Source of the DNA: Verrucomicrobiota bacterium
GTDB lineage: Bacteria; Verrucomicrobiota; Verrucomicrobiia; Verrucomicrobiales; Akkermansiaceae
Assembly (NCBI GenBank): GCA_017301995.1
Contig: JAFLEH010000038.1
Span: 1-64,000, forward strand
DNA: 64,000 nt
Reading direction: 5' to 3'
The notes below the pieces were generated by a model. It ran no database searches and was not told where the DNA came from. It worked only from the letters and a program-made list of their open reading frames with translations. The position numbers and the translations under genes are program-made. This document shows positions 18,138 through 26,978 of the stretch, in pieces (within the stretch, counting starts at the first letter, position 1; every line of letters begins with the position of its first letter).

Positions 18138-19148
18138 TCACCGTCCGAACATCTGGGTCCAGTGGCTGCCGGTATTGCCAAGGCCGATGCGGAGTTGTCC
18201 GGGGCTGAACATGTTCTTGTGGTGGCCTGGGGAGTAGAACCATCCCATGTTGGCCGAGTGCGGATCGCCACTGCCCATGAAAATGTTTTCGCCGGATGCC
18301 GAGGTGCCGAAGTTCTTGGCGCGGTCCCATGGGGTCTTCTTGCCCGGCACCGGCGACTCGTGGGCGAAGAACCCCTGCTCCTGCATGTCCTTGGAGTGAT
18401 CGCGCGCCGCCTCGCACAGTTTCGGATCCAGAACCAGCGCGTTCAATCCGACCAGCATCCGCCACTCGTTGCATTCCTCGATCCCCTTCGCCTCGGCTTC
18501 GGGGACCTCCTTGTCCTTCGCGATCTTGCGGTTCTGGGCGAGAATCCGCAGATCGGCTCTGGAAAATCCGCAGCAGGCTTCCGCGGCGGCCTTTTCACCG
18601 GCTTCGAGCGAGGAAACGGAGTCCATCGGCGTGGTCGCGATGGCCGCCTTGATCGCTCCGTCGCGGAGTTCGGCGAGCGCCTTTACCACCTTGCGCTGGG
18701 CCTGGATCTTTGGCCCGCCGGCTTCTATCAACTGCGCCGAATCCGGAGCTAACAATTTCCTCAGCGCCTCCACCGCCGGCCAGCTCACTTCCTTGAGCTG
18801 GGGTTTCATCGCGGCTTCGTCCAAGGCGTAAACCCGCATGAAATCCGCGCGGAGGCTTGAGATTTCCTTCTGCTGTCCGCCTTTTTTCCCGACCTGTCCG
18901 GTCGCGGCGCGGCCCAGTTCCGTCAGATAGGTGTCGCGCATCCGCGGCCAGATTTTCTCGATCTCCGCGAGGAGCTTCTTCTGCTCGGCTCCGGGCAGGT
19001 CCGCCACCGATTCCAACAGATCGGAAAATTCGCCGCCTTCCTCCATGCGGCTTTGGAACGCGGCGAGAATCTCGTCCGCCGCCGTCGGTGCGGCCGCCAA
19101 TGGCAGCACACCCAGCCCGAAAAGGAAACATGCCAGCCGGAAATTCAT
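18138..19148 (-). CDS. Exported CAP (SCP-like) domain protein
   Basis: About 336 aa from ATG 19148, chosen for the signal peptide MNFRLACFLFGLGVLPLAAA. Residues ~25-220 are a Lys/Glu-rich region of no recognised fold. The C-terminal ~120 residues are a CAP/SCP domain: NEWRMLVGLNALVLDPKL, then AARDHSKDMQEQGFFAHESP, GENIFMGSGDPHSA and a final HHKNMFSPGQLRIGLG. His and Glu residues of the CAP cavity (FAHESP, SGENI) are present. Bacterial CAP proteins are secreted or surface-located with mostly unknown roles. The gene stands between the histidine kinase and a divergent deaminase gene; no operon partner is apparent. Confidence 0.8.
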   Translation of the reverse strand: MNFRLACFLFGLGVLPLAAAPTAADEILAAFQSRMEEGGEFSDLLESVADLPGAEQKKLLAEIEKIWPRMRDTYLTELGRAATGQVGKKGGQQKEISSLRADFMRVYALDEAAMKPQLKEVSWPAVEALRKLLAPDSAQLIEAGGPKIQAQRKVVKALAELRDGAIKAAIATTPMDSVSSLEAGEKAAAEACCGFSRADLRILAQNRKIAKDKEVPEAEAKGIEECNEWRMLVGLNALVLDPKLCEAARDHSKDMQEQGFFAHESPVPGKKTPWDRAKNFGTSASGENIFMGSGDPHSANMGWFYSPGHHKNMFSPGQLRIGLGNTGSHWTQMFGR

Positions 19149-19362
19149 GGCGGTGAGACTAGCGTCCCACGCCCGACCCCGCAAGCGCGAAGCAAGAAAT
19201 CGCGACACCGCCATTGTTTGATCGGTGTGTTCCGTGGAAAGGCACGATCCGCCCGGATCGGGAAAACCGACGATTCCCGGTTCCCGATTTTCCCGAGACT
19301 CGCCCGTTCATGGGGAGATTTCGCTCGCAATCCGACCCGGGGGGAGACAGGCTCGCGGGGTG

Positions 19363-19833
19363 ATGAAGACTGAAGAGGATTTCATGCGGCATGCGATCGG
19401 GCTGGCGCGGGCGGGCATGCTCCGTGGCGAAGGTGGGCCATTCGGCGCGGTGGTGGTGCGGGCCGGGGAAATCGTCGGCGAAGGATGGAACCGGGTACTC
19501 GCGAGCGCCGATCCCACCGCGCACGGCGAGGTGGTGGCCATCCGCGACGCGTGCGCGAGGCTGGGCACCCATGTGCTGGACGATTGCGAGATTTTCACCA
19601 CCGGACAGCCCTGCCCGATGTGCCTCGGCGCGATCTACTGGGCGCGGTTGCGGAAAATCCACTACGGTTTCCGGATCGAAGACGCGGCGGAAATCGGCTT
19701 TGACGACCGCGAGTTTTTCCAACAAATCGCGCTGCCGTCCGCCGCGCGGCGGGTTCCGGAGGTCGAGGTCGGACGCCCGGAAGCCCTTGTACTGGCACGC
19801 GAATACGCCACTCTACCGCATCGGACGTATTGA
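19363..19833 (+). CDS. guaD: Guanine deaminase-like nucleoside/purine deaminase
   Basis: 156 aa from ATG 19363; the frame is open upstream but that part does not look coding. Zinc-dependent cytidine/deoxycytidylate deaminase fold: TAHGEVVAIRDA supplies the His and proton-shuttling Glu (~residues 52-54) and GQPCPMCLGAIYWARL the PCxxC zinc ligands (~83-87). The downstream stretch IHYGFRIEDAAEIGFDD, and the length, match bacterial GuaD (guanine to xanthine) better than tRNA adenosine deaminase TadA. The assignment between guanine deaminase and related deaminases rests on recalled family patterns only. Transcribed divergently from the CAP gene; no purine-pathway neighbours to confirm it. Confidence 0.8.
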   Translation: MKTEEDFMRHAIGLARAGMLRGEGGPFGAVVVRAGEIVGEGWNRVLASADPTAHGEVVAIRDACARLGTHVLDDCEIFTTGQPCPMCLGAIYWARLRKIHYGFRIEDAAEIGFDDREFFQQIALPSAARRVPEVEVGRPEALVLAREYATLPHRTY

Positions 19834-19864
19834 TTGGCCATCCGATGTTTCGAACTCATTGGAA

Positions 19865-19894
19865 ATTCGCGGCCATTCGCGGCCATTCGCGGTT
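19865..19894. repeat. Short tandem repeat, 10-bp unit ATTCGCGGCC
   Basis: Three consecutive units (19865-19874, 19875-19884, 19885-19894, the last ending TT) in the gap between the deaminase gene and the acidic protein gene. The surrounding 19834-19980 has no other feature I can support. It resembles short decayed intergenic repeats seen elsewhere in this window. Confidence 0.6.
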
Positions 19895-19980
19895 CCATCT
19901 TCCCTTCCGGGTGAACGCCGCGAGGCACCCCCTCGGCTTCGCGCTTGACGGGTCGGCGGTTTGTCGGAAAACCTCGCGGC

Positions 19981-21204
19981 ATGGCATGGCGCATCGAGCA
20001 GGCGGTCGTCCGCGGGGAAATCGACAATACCGTCGAGGGGCTGACCACGGGCCGGATCTGGCTGGCCGGCTGCGAAGCGCCGCTCGAGCTGCGGCTCGAG
20101 GGCGATTGCTGGCGCGATCTGGCCGGAACCCGGCTGGAGTTTGAGAATCCCAACCCCGAACCCTGTGCCGAAACCTGCGGACTGGCGGTGAACCAAACCG
20201 GTGTGGTGGGCGACATGACCGCCTCCCGCAAATGCCGGGTGCCGCTGGTGGACGGCGACGAAATGTCGAAGCTCCACTACGCCCACAAACCCATCCCCTG
20301 CGAATGGCACAACACCCTCTACCTCGAATGGTTCAGCGAGTTCAACGGCAGGGTGGTGATCGAGTCCGCCGATTACACGCTGACGATTTCCGACCACCTC
20401 TGGCAGTTGGATGAGGATGCCGAGCAGGCGCAGAAGCTCGCCAATCTCAATGCGATGCGGGATTTCATGGCGCTGGTGATCCAACGCCGCGAGGAAGAAC
20501 CGCCGGGCGCCGAATCGCCGGATGAAATGGACGAGTTCGCATGGGAGGAACGGCTGAAGGAGTCCGACCGCCTGACCGACGCCTATCAGGAAGTGCTCGA
20601 AAAATACCTGGACGACGAGGACAGCGAAAGCAAAGAGGCGTTCGTGATGGGCTGGGACGGCTTGTTGGAGGCGCTCGCCGAACGCGAGGAGGCCGAAAAC
20701 GGAAACGACGGCGATGTTCCCGATTTCGGGGACGATGATGAGGATTCCGATGAGTTCGGAAACGGCGGTTTTGCAGCGGATTTCGAGGACGATGGCGACG
20801 ACACCGGATTCCACGGCGATGGCGTGCCGTTTGACGACGATGACAACCACCCGCTCCAGCTCCGGGCGCGCGAAATGGCGGTTAGAGCGATGGATTTGGT
20901 CGAGTCCGAGGAAGGACCCGGCACGCCGAGTTATGAATTGGTTTCCAATCTCCTTCAAGTGAGCGGCAAGCTCGCCGGCGCCCTCAACGGCCAGCGGAGC
21001 GGCTACCATCCGGAAACCGGATTCGTCCTCGCCGTGCTCAAACGCTGCCTCAACTGGCTCAACGAAGCCCTCCGCGCCTGCCAGCAGCTCCACGACGCCG
21101 CCACCGACGCCCACCTCCGCCCGCCATTCCGGAAGCTCCTGGAGGAAATCTTCGAACTGCGGGACGGAATTGTCGAACTTCGCCGTAATTTACGGAAAAC
21201 TTGA
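19981..21204 (+). CDS. Uncharacterised acidic protein
   Basis: About 407 aa from ATG 19981 (in-frame sequence upstream overlaps the repeat region and is probably not translated). I do not recognise a family. Residues ~1-145 look globular and beta-rich (RGEIDNTVEGLTTGRIWLAG, CEWHNTLYLEWFSEFNGR). Residues ~145-235 are helical and charged. Residues ~235-295 are an extremely acidic linker (DFGDDDEDSDEF, FEDDGDDTGFHGDG, FDDDDN). The rest is helical, ending EEIFELRDGIVELRRNLRK. No signal peptide or membrane segment, so probably cytoplasmic. It precedes the small lipopeptide gene by 63 bp on the same strand but nothing ties them functionally. Confidence 0.6.
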   Translation: MAWRIEQAVVRGEIDNTVEGLTTGRIWLAGCEAPLELRLEGDCWRDLAGTRLEFENPNPEPCAETCGLAVNQTGVVGDMTASRKCRVPLVDGDEMSKLHYAHKPIPCEWHNTLYLEWFSEFNGRVVIESADYTLTISDHLWQLDEDAEQAQKLANLNAMRDFMALVIQRREEEPPGAESPDEMDEFAWEERLKESDRLTDAYQEVLEKYLDDEDSESKEAFVMGWDGLLEALAEREEAENGNDGDVPDFGDDDEDSDEFGNGGFAADFEDDGDDTGFHGDGVPFDDDDNHPLQLRAREMAVRAMDLVESEEGPGTPSYELVSNLLQVSGKLAGALNGQRSGYHPETGFVLAVLKRCLNWLNEALRACQQLHDAATDAHLRPPFRKLLEEIFELRDGIVELRRNLRKT

Positions 21205-21267
21205 GAAATTTCCGACTTAACTGTTGCAAATCCCGCATTTCGTGGTAAACAACCTCCGCACACGCAC

Positions 21268-21441
21268 ATGAAATCTCTGAAACTCATCGCAGCACTGGTT
21301 GTCGCCTCCCTCCTCGGCTCCTGCAATACCTTCATCGGGATGGGCCGCGACATGAAGATCCTCGGCGACGGCATGGAAAACTCCGCCAACAAGGCGAACG
21401 GCGGTGGCGGCGGCGATACCTCGGGCGCTCCCGTGTATTGA
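21268..21441 (+). CDS. Entericidin-like small lipoprotein
   Basis: A 57-codon gene: MKSLKLIAALVVASLLGSCN is a lipoprotein signal with lipobox LGSC (Cys ~residue 19). It is followed by TFIGMGRDMKILGDGMENSA and a Gly-rich tail ending SGAPVY. Entericidin EcnA/EcnB peptides share this layout: short lipoprotein, G(R/K)D-x-x-x-x-G-x-x-(I/M) core. Known members are membrane-active envelope peptides induced in stationary phase. The ATG at 21268 is the only sensible start and the frame stops at 21439-21441. Confidence 0.72.
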   Translation: MKSLKLIAALVVASLLGSCNTFIGMGRDMKILGDGMENSANKANGGGGGDTSGAPVY

Positions 21442-21646
21442 TTTTCCGGATGCCTCCGCGTCCTGATTTCGGCACGGCGCATTTCGCGAGTCGTCGCTCT
21501 GGCGCTTGCTGATCCGACAGGCCCGTTTGGGTTTTCCCCGCCCGACGTTCGCGGTCCCGGACGGATCGTGAAATTTCGGTGAATGCCGGTTGTCGTTTGG
21601 GTTCTTGCTGGACGCGGAGCGCCCTGGCGGGTTGATTGGCGGCCGC

Positions 21647-22585
21647 ATGATGTCGGAATCAGCTATTGCCGCAAGGTTGGAGAAATCGGTGTGCTCGGTG
21701 GTCCGGGGCCAGACGGAGGTGGTCCGCAAGGTGCTCGCCGCAATGCTGGCGGGCGGACATGTTCTGTTGGAGGACTATCCGGGCACCGGCAAGACCACAC
21801 TGGCCAAGGCGCTTGCCAGGTCGATCAGCGGCGCGGAGTTCAAACGGGTGCAGTTTACCCCGGATCTTCTGCCGTCGGACATTCTCGGGGTCTCCGTGTT
21901 TGACCCGCGCGGGCAGGAGTTCCGTTTCCATCCGGGCCCGGTTTTCACGGACATCCTGCTCGCGGACGAGATCAACCGCGCGTCGCCCCGGACGCAGAGC
22001 GCGTTGCTGGAGTCGATGGGCGAACGGCAGGCGACCATCGACGGCGATTGCCACCCGTTGGACGGTCTGTTTTTCGTGATCGCCACGCAGAACCCCGTGG
22101 AGTTCCGCGGCACCTATCCGCTGCCCGAGGCGCAGATGGACCGCTTTATGATCCAGTGCGCGCTCGGCTACGTGAGCGCCGCCGAGGAAGCGGAAATCCT
22201 GGAGGCCCAGACGGAACGGCATCCGGTGGATATGTTGGAGCCGGTGGTGACGCGCGACGAGGTGCTCGCGCTGATGGCGGCGGCACGGCGTGTTAGGTTC
22301 AGCGCCGAGTTGAGGGATTACGTGGTCGCGCTGGTGGCGGCCACCCGCGGACGGCGGGAAATCCAGTTGGCCGCGAGTCCGCGGGCGTCGCTGGCCCTGA
22401 TGAAAATCTCGCAGGCGCTGGCGTTGTTGGATGGCGCGGAGTTTGTCACTCCGGACCTGATCCAGCGGGTGGCGGTGGAGGTCATCGCCCATCGGCTGGT
22501 GCTGGAACCGGAAGCGAGATTCGCCGGAGCGGACCCCCGCAAGATCGTCCGCGACATCATCGCCCAAACGCCCGTGCCGGTCTAA
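21647..22585 (+). CDS. MoxR-family AAA+ ATPase
   Basis: 312 aa from ATG 21647 (MMSESAIAARLEKS); the second Met is equally possible. Walker A is EDYPGTGKTTLAK (~residues 41-53), Walker B LLADEINRA (~105), sensor-1-like IATQNPVEFRGTYPLPEAQ, then the MoxR C-terminal lid with SPRASLALMKISQALALLDG. It is the first gene of a three-gene operon with a DUF58 protein (36 bp on) and a transmembrane transglutaminase. MoxR proteins are chaperone-like ATPases thought to mature partner proteins, often through DUF58/VWA partners. The specific target here is unknown. Confidence 0.93.
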   Translation: MMSESAIAARLEKSVCSVVRGQTEVVRKVLAAMLAGGHVLLEDYPGTGKTTLAKALARSISGAEFKRVQFTPDLLPSDILGVSVFDPRGQEFRFHPGPVFTDILLADEINRASPRTQSALLESMGERQATIDGDCHPLDGLFFVIATQNPVEFRGTYPLPEAQMDRFMIQCALGYVSAAEEAEILEAQTERHPVDMLEPVVTRDEVLALMAAARRVRFSAELRDYVVALVAATRGRREIQLAASPRASLALMKISQALALLDGAEFVTPDLIQRVAVEVIAHRLVLEPEARFAGADPRKIVRDIIAQTPVPV

Positions 22586-22621
22586 CCGGCAATCGGCTAT
22601 CACCCGTTTCCCGATCCGCCG

Positions 22622-24025
22622 ATGGCAGCCGCCGCGTCAGACCGAACCGACGATCCCGCCGCACCGCGGGGTTCGCGTTTCGTGCGCTGGCTGCACCGAT
22701 CCTATCGCGCGGGCGCCGGGGCGAATCACTATCTGGTCCAGCGGGTATGCCCGGCGGGCCTGGCGCTGGGAGCGGTCCTGGTGGTGGCCGGCACGCTGGC
22801 GATGGGACAGCCGCGCGAGTCGGTGTTCGGCCTGTGCTCGCTGGCCGGCACGTTGTTTCTGATCGCCTGGCTGGGAATGGCGGCGCGCCGAGCCACGGTG
22901 TCCGCCGAGCGGGAGGTGCCGCGGCACGGCACCGTCGGAACTCCGGTCGCATATACGGTTAGGGTCCACAATGCCGGGCGCGGGAGGCTCGCGCGCGCCT
23001 GGCTGCGGGAATTGCAGGAGGATCCCCGCCCGCCGCTGTGGGAGTTCGTTTCCCGCCCCGAACCCGGCGAGCGGCGGAGAAACCGGTTTGATAGAACATT
23101 CATCTACTATCGGTGGCAGTGGCTGATGGCGCGCCGGAGTTGGTTCTCGGGAGGCGACGGCACCTCCGAAATCCGACTCCCGAATGGCGCGGAAACGGAT
23201 GTGACCGTGACGCTCACCCCGCTCAGGCGCGGTGTCATCCGGCTGCATGACCTCCGGATTCTCCTGCCGGATCCGTTAGGGTTGTTCCAACGTTGCCGCA
23301 AAGTCCCCGCGCCGGCGGCCACCCTAACCGTGCTGCCGCGCCGCTATCCGCTGCCGCCGCTCGAAATGCCGGGCACCGCCAGGTTTCAGATCGGCGGCGA
23401 AAGCACCGGAAACTCGATCGGCAATGACGGCGAATTCGTGGGCCTCCGGGACTACCGCCGCGGCGACCCGCCGCGGCAGATCCACTGGCGGAGTTGGGCG
23501 CGCACCGGCCGGCCGATCGTCAAGGAGCTGGAAGACACCCACTATCCGCGCTACGGGCTGGTGGTGGACACCTTCGCCGCCGGCGAGGGCGCGGAGGTGT
23601 TTGAGGACGTGGTTTCGGTGGCGGCTTCGTTCGCGGCGACGATCGACACCCACGAGTCGTTGCTGGATGTCATGTTCATCAAGGATCGCGCCCATGTGAT
23701 CACCGCCGGCCGGGGACTGGCCCGCGCGGATCGCCTGCTCGAGGCGCTGGCCGCGGTGGAACCCGAACCGGGCGCTGATTTTGATAGGTTGCATCGGCTG
23801 GTGCTGCGCTACCGCGACGAACTGACGTCCTGCCTGGTCGTTTTGGCCGGATGGGACGATCTGCGGCGCGGATTTCTCCGCAAGCTTGCGGAAAGCGGCA
23901 TCCGCGGCATCCCCCTGATCGTGGGCCGGGGCGAACCGCCTCCCGGCGTCATGGGATATTGGCTGGAAAGCGGCGAACTGGCGCGCGATCTGCGGCGGTT
24001 GCCAACCCGACTCATGCCGATATGA
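22622..24025 (+). CDS. DUF58 domain protein
   Basis: 467 aa. Two membrane helices at ~residues 43-85 (LALGAVLVVAGTLAMG; LAGTLFLIAWLGMAA) are followed by an extracytoplasmic beta domain with conserved LRRGVIRLHDLRILLPDPLG. The DUF58 signature follows: FVGLRDYRRGDPPRQIHWRS and then WARTGRPIVKELE (~residues 275-305). After it comes a VWA-like fold (YGLVVDTFAAGEG). Standard middle partner of MoxR operons. The stop TGA overlaps the next start as ATGA at 24022-24025, indicating translational coupling to the transglutaminase. Confidence 0.92.
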   Translation: MAAAASDRTDDPAAPRGSRFVRWLHRSYRAGAGANHYLVQRVCPAGLALGAVLVVAGTLAMGQPRESVFGLCSLAGTLFLIAWLGMAARRATVSAEREVPRHGTVGTPVAYTVRVHNAGRGRLARAWLRELQEDPRPPLWEFVSRPEPGERRRNRFDRTFIYYRWQWLMARRSWFSGGDGTSEIRLPNGAETDVTVTLTPLRRGVIRLHDLRILLPDPLGLFQRCRKVPAPAATLTVLPRRYPLPPLEMPGTARFQIGGESTGNSIGNDGEFVGLRDYRRGDPPRQIHWRSWARTGRPIVKELEDTHYPRYGLVVDTFAAGEGAEVFEDVVSVAASFAATIDTHESLLDVMFIKDRAHVITAGRGLARADRLLEALAAVEPEPGADFDRLHRLVLRYRDELTSCLVVLAGWDDLRRGFLRKLAESGIRGIPLIVGRGEPPPGVMGYWLESGELARDLRRLPTRLMPI

Positions 24026-26121
24026 ATCCGCGTCCGCCACCGAGATTGTTGTTAGGAGCGGCGCTGCTATACTGGGGCGCGGCCACCGGGCGTCCGGTGG
24101 TGGGGCTGATCCTGGCGATGGTGGTGGAAGCCGCCCACTGGACGCGGCTGCGATGGGATTTCGACGATGCCGCCCACATCCGCGCCTGGCAGATCAGCGC
24201 GGTCACGGCAGGTCTCGCACTGGTGATGCTCTGGATCGACGACGCTCCGCTGATGGCCGCGCCAAGGCTGTTAGGTTGGTTTCCGGCGTTGTTGCTACCC
24301 CTTCAGTTCGTGCAGTCCTACGGTCTGCGGCATGATATGTCGATCCGGGTTTTTTCGTTTTTCACCCGGAAACAACGCGCGTCCAAACACGGTTACGTCC
24401 CGGACCCGGCGCGGGGAAAATTCAACTTCGGCCATGTCTATCTGGTCGCGGTTCTGGTGGCCGCCACACCCATCTGGAAAATGCCGGACTTTCCCCTCCA
24501 GGTGCCTTGCCTGGCGGTATTGGCGGCGTGGGCGCTGATCGGTTCGCGGCGCTGCCGCTGGCACCATGTCGCCGCGCTCGCGGTGCTGGCGCTTGGGATC
24601 GGATGGGTCGGCCAGTTCGGTCTCGACCGCGCCTATCAATGGGTCAACAGCGGCTGGTATCGGAACCGCGGACTCAACCAGCATCCGTCGCATTTCAGAA
24701 CGATGATCGGCAAGCTCGGTGAGATCAAACAATCCGGCGACATCGTGTGGCGCTTGCGGACCGGAGCGGGATCACCGGTGCCCACCCATCTCAGATTGTT
24801 CGCCTACAACCGCTACCGCGGGGGCTTCTGGAGCAATCTGCAGACCCAGGACGACCGGATCCCGACCGCGCCCCGCCTGTCCAACGAATACCGGCTCACC
24901 CTAACCGACGACTTCGGGCCGGTGGAATATGTCGAAAACGCGAACGCCTCCCGCTATTACAAGTTGCGGCGTCCGCCGGCGGAAGCACCGATGCCCGATG
25001 GCCCGGTGTTTTCGATTCGCGGCAGGGTCGAGAACGAATCGCCCGTGCCCTTGCCGGGAAGCGCGGCCGAACTCCACGGCTTCGACGTCTATTCGTTCGA
25101 GGCCAATCCGGTCGGGACCGTGGTGATTTTCCCCAAAGCGCCGGTGGTGGAGGGCGAGGTGAGATGGAATGCCGGAGGCAGCCGCGAAAGCCCGCCGTGG
25201 GAGGAAACGGACCTGTGGATCGACGACAACGAACGCCCCGCGCTTGCGAAGGTTCTAACGGACCTACGGTTGGCGGAGAAATCCGACCTACGGTCCAAAC
25301 TCGCCATTGTGAAACGGTTTTTCGACGGGTTCGAGTACTCGCTCTACAACACGATCCAGGCGCCGCGGGTGGGTGACCCAAAGGACAATACCGCGATCAC
25401 CAAGTTTCTAACCACCACACGCCGCGGCCACTGCGAGTATTTCGCCACCGCCGCCTGCCTGTTGCTGCGCGAGGCCGGAATTCCCACCCGCTACGCGGTC
25501 GGGTACACGGTGGCGGAAAGGGACGCGCGCCGCGGCGAGTGGGTGATCCGCGGCAAGCACGCGCACGCCTGGACCCGGGTGTGGGACTCGCAATCCGGAA
25601 CATGGCTGGATTTCGATCCCACCCCGTCGGCCTGGATGGATTTGGAAGCCGGAAGCGGAGGACTTTTCCAACCGATATCCGACTTCTTCCGCCGGACCAG
25701 CGAGGATTTCAACCTGTGGCGCGCCAAGCCGGGCAACACCGCGATCGTGGCCGCATCGCTGCTCGGCCTCGGAGGACTCGGACTGGTTTTCATCATGCGC
25801 CGCCTGTGGCGTTCGAAGCGGATCGTAAACGGTCGGCGCCGGACCAAGGAAAACGATCCCCGAGCGAATCTAACACCCTTGCGCCGCCTCGAGTCGCTGG
25901 CGGAAAAACGCCTCGGCCCAAGGGGCGATGGCGAACCGTTCGCCCGCTGGCTGCACGGCCTAACTCCGCTGCTCGGGGATCCGGCCCCATTGGACGAGGC
26001 CCTGGAAATCCACCAGCGCCTGCGATTCGACCCGGTACCGCCGCCTCACGCCGACACCGGACGGCTCGCCGAACTGACCAAGCTGCTTGAACGCCACATC
26101 AAAAACGCACCACGCCGTTGA
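24022..26121 (+). CDS. Membrane-bound transglutaminase-like protease family protein
   Basis: 699 aa; start fixed by the ATGA overlap with the DUF58 gene. About five N-terminal membrane segments (for example LLLGAALLYWGAATGRPVVG, AVTAGLALVMLWI, FGHVYLVAVLVAATPIW, VAALAVLALGIGWVGQF) precede a periplasmic part. The transglutaminase core has the triad Cys in RRGHCEYFATAACLLL (~residue 470), His in GKHAHAWTRVW (~514) and Asp in WLDFDPTPS (~531). It is followed by one more helix (VAASLLGLGGLGLVFIM) and a cytoplasmic tail. This is the TgpA/DUF3488-like arrangement usually encoded with MoxR and DUF58. In Pseudomonas TgpA is essential and envelope-related; its substrate here is unknown. Confidence 0.9.
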   Translation: MNPRPPPRLLLGAALLYWGAATGRPVVGLILAMVVEAAHWTRLRWDFDDAAHIRAWQISAVTAGLALVMLWIDDAPLMAAPRLLGWFPALLLPLQFVQSYGLRHDMSIRVFSFFTRKQRASKHGYVPDPARGKFNFGHVYLVAVLVAATPIWKMPDFPLQVPCLAVLAAWALIGSRRCRWHHVAALAVLALGIGWVGQFGLDRAYQWVNSGWYRNRGLNQHPSHFRTMIGKLGEIKQSGDIVWRLRTGAGSPVPTHLRLFAYNRYRGGFWSNLQTQDDRIPTAPRLSNEYRLTLTDDFGPVEYVENANASRYYKLRRPPAEAPMPDGPVFSIRGRVENESPVPLPGSAAELHGFDVYSFEANPVGTVVIFPKAPVVEGEVRWNAGGSRESPPWEETDLWIDDNERPALAKVLTDLRLAEKSDLRSKLAIVKRFFDGFEYSLYNTIQAPRVGDPKDNTAITKFLTTTRRGHCEYFATAACLLLREAGIPTRYAVGYTVAERDARRGEWVIRGKHAHAWTRVWDSQSGTWLDFDPTPSAWMDLEAGSGGLFQPISDFFRRTSEDFNLWRAKPGNTAIVAASLLGLGGLGLVFIMRRLWRSKRIVNGRRRTKENDPRANLTPLRRLESLAEKRLGPRGDGEPFARWLHGLTPLLGDPAPLDEALEIHQRLRFDPVPPPHADTGRLAELTKLLERHIKNAPRR

Positions 26122-26339
26122 TTCCGCAATCCGGTCGTTTTGATCATCCGCTGATAGCGGAAGGTCCGGAGCGAATACGGCGCAATGGCCGATAGATCAA
26201 ATCAGGGTTGATTGGATCACCCGCACTGAATCCAAAACCCCAGGGTTTCCGGTTTCGTCCTGTGCCACCCGCGGGCAACCCATCCTCCCTATCGATCTCT
26301 GACGCGGGTAGGGGGCCAAAACACCGCGGACCGCCACGG

Positions 26340-26849
26340 TCACTCGCGTTTGAACGACTGGATCATCGAGAGGCAGGCTTCGCCGGTTTCCTTGGCTACC
26401 GGCATCGCAAGCGTGGCCTGCATGACGATGACCTCGGTTTTTGCATCGATCACCACCAGATAGACCATGGTCGGCGGCGTTTCCGCATCGGCTTTCTGTT
26501 TTTCCTTGGGCGGGGCCACCACAACGAAACGGGCATCAAGGCCATCCACCTCGCCGGACTCGGCCTTCGGGTCGTTTTCGAGCCCCAGATCTTTCTTGTA
26601 ATTGGCGGTTAGACTCTTGGTGGTGGCGTCCAGATCCGCCTTGGCCCCTTCCTTCACCTCCATTTTCGAAATGGCGAAAATGCCGGTCCCCTCCTTGTTC
26701 TGCCGGACCAGCAGGGCCTTGCCGGTATCGGCCTCGGGCTTCTTCCACGACGCGGGAACATCGATGCTGTATTTGTCCTTGGCGAACTTCTCACGTTCGG
26801 CGGAACAGGGAAGCATCATCAGCAATCCGAGCAACAGGGTCCTTCTCAT
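26340..26849 (-). CDS. Exported hypothetical protein, PsbP/DUF1795-like
   Basis: 169 aa with a short signal (MRRTLLLGLLMMLPCSAE). The rest, starting FAKDKYSIDVPASWKKPEAD and ending VAKETGEACLSMIQSFKRE, has the look of the small PsbP/DcrB/DUF1795 fold (opening 'Y-S-I-D-V-P-x-x-W', closing 'S-F-K'). That assignment is tentative. Lys/Glu-rich. Convergent with the transglutaminase operon and divergent from the PDZ gene. The 26122-26339 gap upstream holds no gene or clear hairpin I can support. Confidence 0.6.
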   Translation of the reverse strand: MRRTLLLGLLMMLPCSAEREKFAKDKYSIDVPASWKKPEADTGKALLVRQNKEGTGIFAISKMEVKEGAKADLDATTKSLTANYKKDLGLENDPKAESGEVDGLDARFVVVAPPKEKQKADAETPPTMVYLVVIDAKTEVIVMQATLAMPVAKETGEACLSMIQSFKRE

Positions 26850-26978
26850 GGGCTTACCCTCGCATATCGGCTTGGCCGGGCCAAGCGAAATCTACGAAAT
26901 CTACGAGGGTTGAAAAACGAAAGACAACTTGCCGGAAGACGCTCGCTTCTTTTGGGTAACGTCCCACATCCCACCATC

